From positions 1 through 8,277 of the forward strand of contig JAUVDD010000057.1 of the NCBI GenBank assembly GCA_030595525.1: a stretch of 8,277 bases of DNA. Reading direction: 5' to 3'. Position numbers and translations under genes: made by a program. This document shows, piece after piece, positions 6,038-8,277 of the stretch. Within the stretch, counting starts at the first letter, position 1, and every line of letters starts with the position of its first letter. Below the pieces are notes generated by a model. The model was not told the DNA's origin, ran no database searches, and was given only the letters and a program-made list of their open reading frames with translations. This DNA is from Puniceicoccales bacterium (GTDB lineage Bacteria; Verrucomicrobiota; Verrucomicrobiia; Opitutales; Oceanipulchritudinaceae).

Positions 6038-7957
6038 ATGAAAGTCATGAGAATCAACCCACTCCAACTATTAGTTGGAATCCTCCTTTTTAGCACAATT
6101 CAAGTACAGTCCTACGCCTATGACTCAGTACCTTCGGAGGGAGACATGAAAGCACCCCCGAAGAGCTACTCCCCATTCGCGGGTGAGTCCTATCCCAAGA
6201 ATGTATACTGGGGAGATACCCACCTGCACACATCCAACTCATTTGATGCGGGCTTTGTGAATTTCCGGGTTGGCCCGGAAGAAGCATTTCGGTTTGCCAG
6301 CGGAGAAGAAATCATGGCCAACAATGGCATGCAAGTGAAGCTGGTTAGACCGCTGGATTTTCTTGTCGTTTCCGACCACGCGGAATACCTGGGCCTGACC
6401 CCTGCCCTGAGGCGCTCGGATCCCGTCCTGCTGGACACTGAATACGGACGCCGTTGGCACGACATGCTCAAGACCGGCGAATACGACCAAGCCTTTATCG
6501 CCGCTATGGAAGCGATCAATAGCGCGGCGGTTGCCGATGAGAAAATCAAGAATGAGGATTTCAAACGAAACATGTGGCAGGAAACCGTGGATATTGCAGA
6601 CAGACTCAATAATCCAGGTCTGTTCACTGCATTCATTGGCTTCGAGTGGACCTCCATGCCCAATGGGAACAACCTTCACCGTGTTGTCATTTTTAAGGAA
6701 GACGGCAGCCTTGCCAAGCAGGTGGTCCCCTTCTCTCTTTTCGACAGCCAGGATCCAGAAGATCTCTGGACCTACATGGAAGGTTATGAGGATAAAACGG
6801 GTGGCAATGTTCTTGCTATCCCCCACAACGGCAATCTTTCCAATGGCCTCATGTTCGATGTAGAAACACTCGGGGGCAAGCCTCTGACCCGGGAATATGC
6901 GGAGCGACGCGCCAAATGGGAACCTCTTTACGAAATCACCCAGATTAAGGGAGACAGTGAAGCGCACCCGGCACTCTCGCCGAATGATGAATTCGCTGAC
7001 TTCGGCATATGGGACAAAGGCAATTTACCTGGCACACAGGCCAAGACGCAGGAAATGCTCCAGTATGAGTATGCTCGTGCCGCATTAAAAAATGGTCTCG
7101 ATCTTGAAGAGAAACTGGGGGTCAACCCATTCAAATTTGGCGTAATCGGAAGTACTGATAGCCATACCGGTCTCTCTACTGCGAAAGAAGACAATTTCTT
7201 TGGGAAACACTCCGGTCTCGAACCCGATACCCATCGGGCAACCGATCACAAGGTCCTTGAATCGCCCATCGATGAAGAACTCACCACCTGGGGATGGGAG
7301 CAAGTCGCCAGCGGCCTGGCGGCTGTCTGGGCAACTAAGAACACACGTGCGGCCATTTTTGAATCAATGGAACGCAAGGAAACCTACGGGACCACAGGAT
7401 CCCGCCTGGTTGTTCGTTTCTTTGGCGGTTGGAACTTCTCTCAAAAAGACATCGAGAGACCCAGCCCTGCAAAAGTTGGCTATGATCGTGGGGTACCCAT
7501 GGGTGGCGACCTCCTGAGTAGGCCAAAAAATGCCTCCCCGAGTTTCCTTGTATGGGCATTGCGGGATCCGGAAGGGGCAAACCTTGATCGTATCCAGATT
7601 GTCAAGGGATGGCGGGAATCCGACGGCGATCTCAAGGAAAAGGTTTACGACGTTGCATGGTCAGGCGATCGAAAGCCAAATAAAAAAGGAAAACTTCCTT
7701 CAGTTGGAAGCACCGTTGATGTCGCGAAGGCGACTTATACCAATACGATTGGTGAAGTGCTTCTCTCAGCTGCCTGGGAAGATCCGGATTTTGATCCCTC
7801 GGAACGGGCATTCTACTATGCACGAGTCATTGAAATCCCAACACCGCGGTGGACGGCCTACGACACGCTTAGACTTGGGGTAGAACTCGATCCCCAGGTC
7901 CCAATGACGACCACTGAGCGAGCTTACACAAGCCCGATCTGGTACAATTCAAATTAA
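6038..7957 (+). CDS. Secreted DUF3604 protein, PHP-like metal-dependent hydrolase candidate
   Basis: From the ATG at 6038 the product has 639 residues: a signal peptide (about 1-27, cut after SYA), then one long DUF3604 domain. Likely metal ligands appear in the order typical of PHP/amidohydrolase-like folds: D60, H62 and H64 in GDTHLHT, D113-H114 in VVSDHAEY, E203 in GFEWTS, H263 in IPHNGN, and D374 and H376 in GSTDSH. I infer a secreted, multi-metal hydrolase; the substrate is unknown. No Shine-Dalgarno sequence precedes any candidate start. ATG 6038 and ATG 6047 both keep the signal peptide; a TTG at 6020 is also in frame but lengthens the N-terminus without benefit. The gene follows the sulfatase terminator and precedes a DUF302 gene by 16 bp. 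Length fits the family. The family call is firm, the activity is inferred. Confidence 0.9.
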   Translation: MKVMRINPLQLLVGILLFSTIQVQSYAYDSVPSEGDMKAPPKSYSPFAGESYPKNVYWGDTHLHTSNSFDAGFVNFRVGPEEAFRFASGEEIMANNGMQVKLVRPLDFLVVSDHAEYLGLTPALRRSDPVLLDTEYGRRWHDMLKTGEYDQAFIAAMEAINSAAVADEKIKNEDFKRNMWQETVDIADRLNNPGLFTAFIGFEWTSMPNGNNLHRVVIFKEDGSLAKQVVPFSLFDSQDPEDLWTYMEGYEDKTGGNVLAIPHNGNLSNGLMFDVETLGGKPLTREYAERRAKWEPLYEITQIKGDSEAHPALSPNDEFADFGIWDKGNLPGTQAKTQEMLQYEYARAALKNGLDLEEKLGVNPFKFGVIGSTDSHTGLSTAKEDNFFGKHSGLEPDTHRATDHKVLESPIDEELTTWGWEQVASGLAAVWATKNTRAAIFESMERKETYGTTGSRLVVRFFGGWNFSQKDIERPSPAKVGYDRGVPMGGDLLSRPKNASPSFLVWALRDPEGANLDRIQIVKGWRESDGDLKEKVYDVAWSGDRKPNKKGKLPSVGSTVDVAKATYTNTIGEVLLSAAWEDPDFDPSERAFYYARVIEIPTPRWTAYDTLRLGVELDPQVPMTTTERAYTSPIWYNSN

Positions 7958-7961
7958 TCGC

Positions 7962-7967
7962 GAGAGG
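7962..7967 (+). promoter_or_regulatory. Shine-Dalgarno sequence for the DUF302 gene
   Basis: GAGAGG lies 6 bases before the ATG at 7974, within the 16-bp gap after the DUF3604 stop. It decides the start, which is too near the window end to be judged by length. Confidence 0.6.
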
Positions 7968-7973
7968 CATACT

Positions 7974-8277
7974 ATGACTCCAGAGACCTATTTCATCAAG
8001 GAGAGTGATAAATCATTCGAATTGGCAGTTTCTGATCTGGAAATGGCCGTCAAAGAGAATGGATTCGGAGTGCTTCACGTGCATGACCTCGGCAATATTC
8101 TGCGCAGTAAGGGTTTTGCATTTGAGGAACAATGTAAAGTATTTGATGTCTGCAATCCGCTACAAGCCAGCAAAGTGCTGGGAAGCGACATGCGGCTAAA
8201 CATGGCCCTGCCCTGCAGGATATCGGTATTCACAGAAAAAGGGAAAACACGGATAGGCATGATTAAGCCACAGCTGA
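7974..8277 (+). CDS. DUF302 domain protein, 3' end beyond the window
   Basis: The frame runs from ATG 7974 to the window end without a stop and gives 101 residues. The sequence matches the DUF302 pattern: an N-terminal strand and helix, GFGVLHVHDLGNILRSKG (residues 30-47), VFDVCNP (56-62), then LPCRISVFTEKGKTRIGMIKP (79-99). The family is usually about 125-130 residues, so most of the domain is present. Cysteines are C54, C60 and C81; C60 in CNP and C81 in LPC sit at positions that are common in the family. No signal peptide is visible, so it is probably cytoplasmic. DUF302 has no settled function. The 16-bp gap and good Shine-Dalgarno sequence suggest co-transcription with the DUF3604 gene, though the link may be accidental because one product is secreted and the other is not. 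Confidence 0.85.
   Translation, partial: MTPETYFIKESDKSFELAVSDLEMAVKENGFGVLHVHDLGNILRSKGFAFEEQCKVFDVCNPLQASKVLGSDMRLNMALPCRISVFTEKGKTRIGMIKPQL

Noticed and set aside
6239..6967. A 242-codon open frame on the - strand inside the DUF3604 gene
   Set aside because: It lies wholly opposite a well-supported gene, has no recognisable domain or ribosome site, and looks like a codon-bias shadow. The shorter opposite-strand frames elsewhere were rejected for the same reason.

Overview
The window is a chromosomal stretch of about 50% GC from a Gram-negative bacterium, with every real gene on the + strand. The order and protein style of the first half (a probable DUF4381 C-terminus, two membrane-anchored von Willebrand factor A (VWA) proteins, a TPR protein, then BatD) resemble the aerotolerance-type (Bat) operons of Gammaproteobacteria. 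Secreted sulfatase and DUF3604 enzymes are frequent in marine, polysaccharide- or organosulfate-using bacteria. A marine gammaproteobacterium is my best guess, but Verrucomicrobiota-like hosts are not excluded by sequence alone.

Region 1 (1-4221) is the 3' part of a Bat operon. It holds the tail of an upstream gene, batA, batB, a batC-like TPR gene and batD. The genes are 9 bp apart or overlap by 4, 4 and 11 bp, so they are almost certainly co-transcribed and translationally coupled. The products should form an inner-membrane/periplasmic assembly: two VWA domains displaying MIDAS metal sites, a TPR scaffold and a large periplasmic BatD. The MoxR ATPase and DUF58 genes usual for such operons would lie left of the window. 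Related gammaproteobacterial operons, as I remember them, often carry one fused VWA-TPR protein; here it is two ORFs joined by ATGA.

Region 2 (4222-5974) is a stand-alone transcription unit. It has an extended -10 promoter, a leader with a small hairpin, a secreted type I sulfatase with an intact formylglycine motif, and a very strong intrinsic terminator with a nested hairpin.

Region 3 (5973-8277) starts with a plausible promoter overlapping that terminator's T-tract. It drives a secreted DUF3604 protein with a PHP-like metal-ligand set, followed 16 bp later by a DUF302 protein cut off by the window end.

I saw no mobile element, CRISPR array, tRNA or rRNA, and no gene-free stretch over 300 bp. 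Most of the window is recognisable families. The least understood part is the sulfatase/DUF3604/DUF302 neighbourhood, and the most distinctive structural point is the split VWA/TPR gene.
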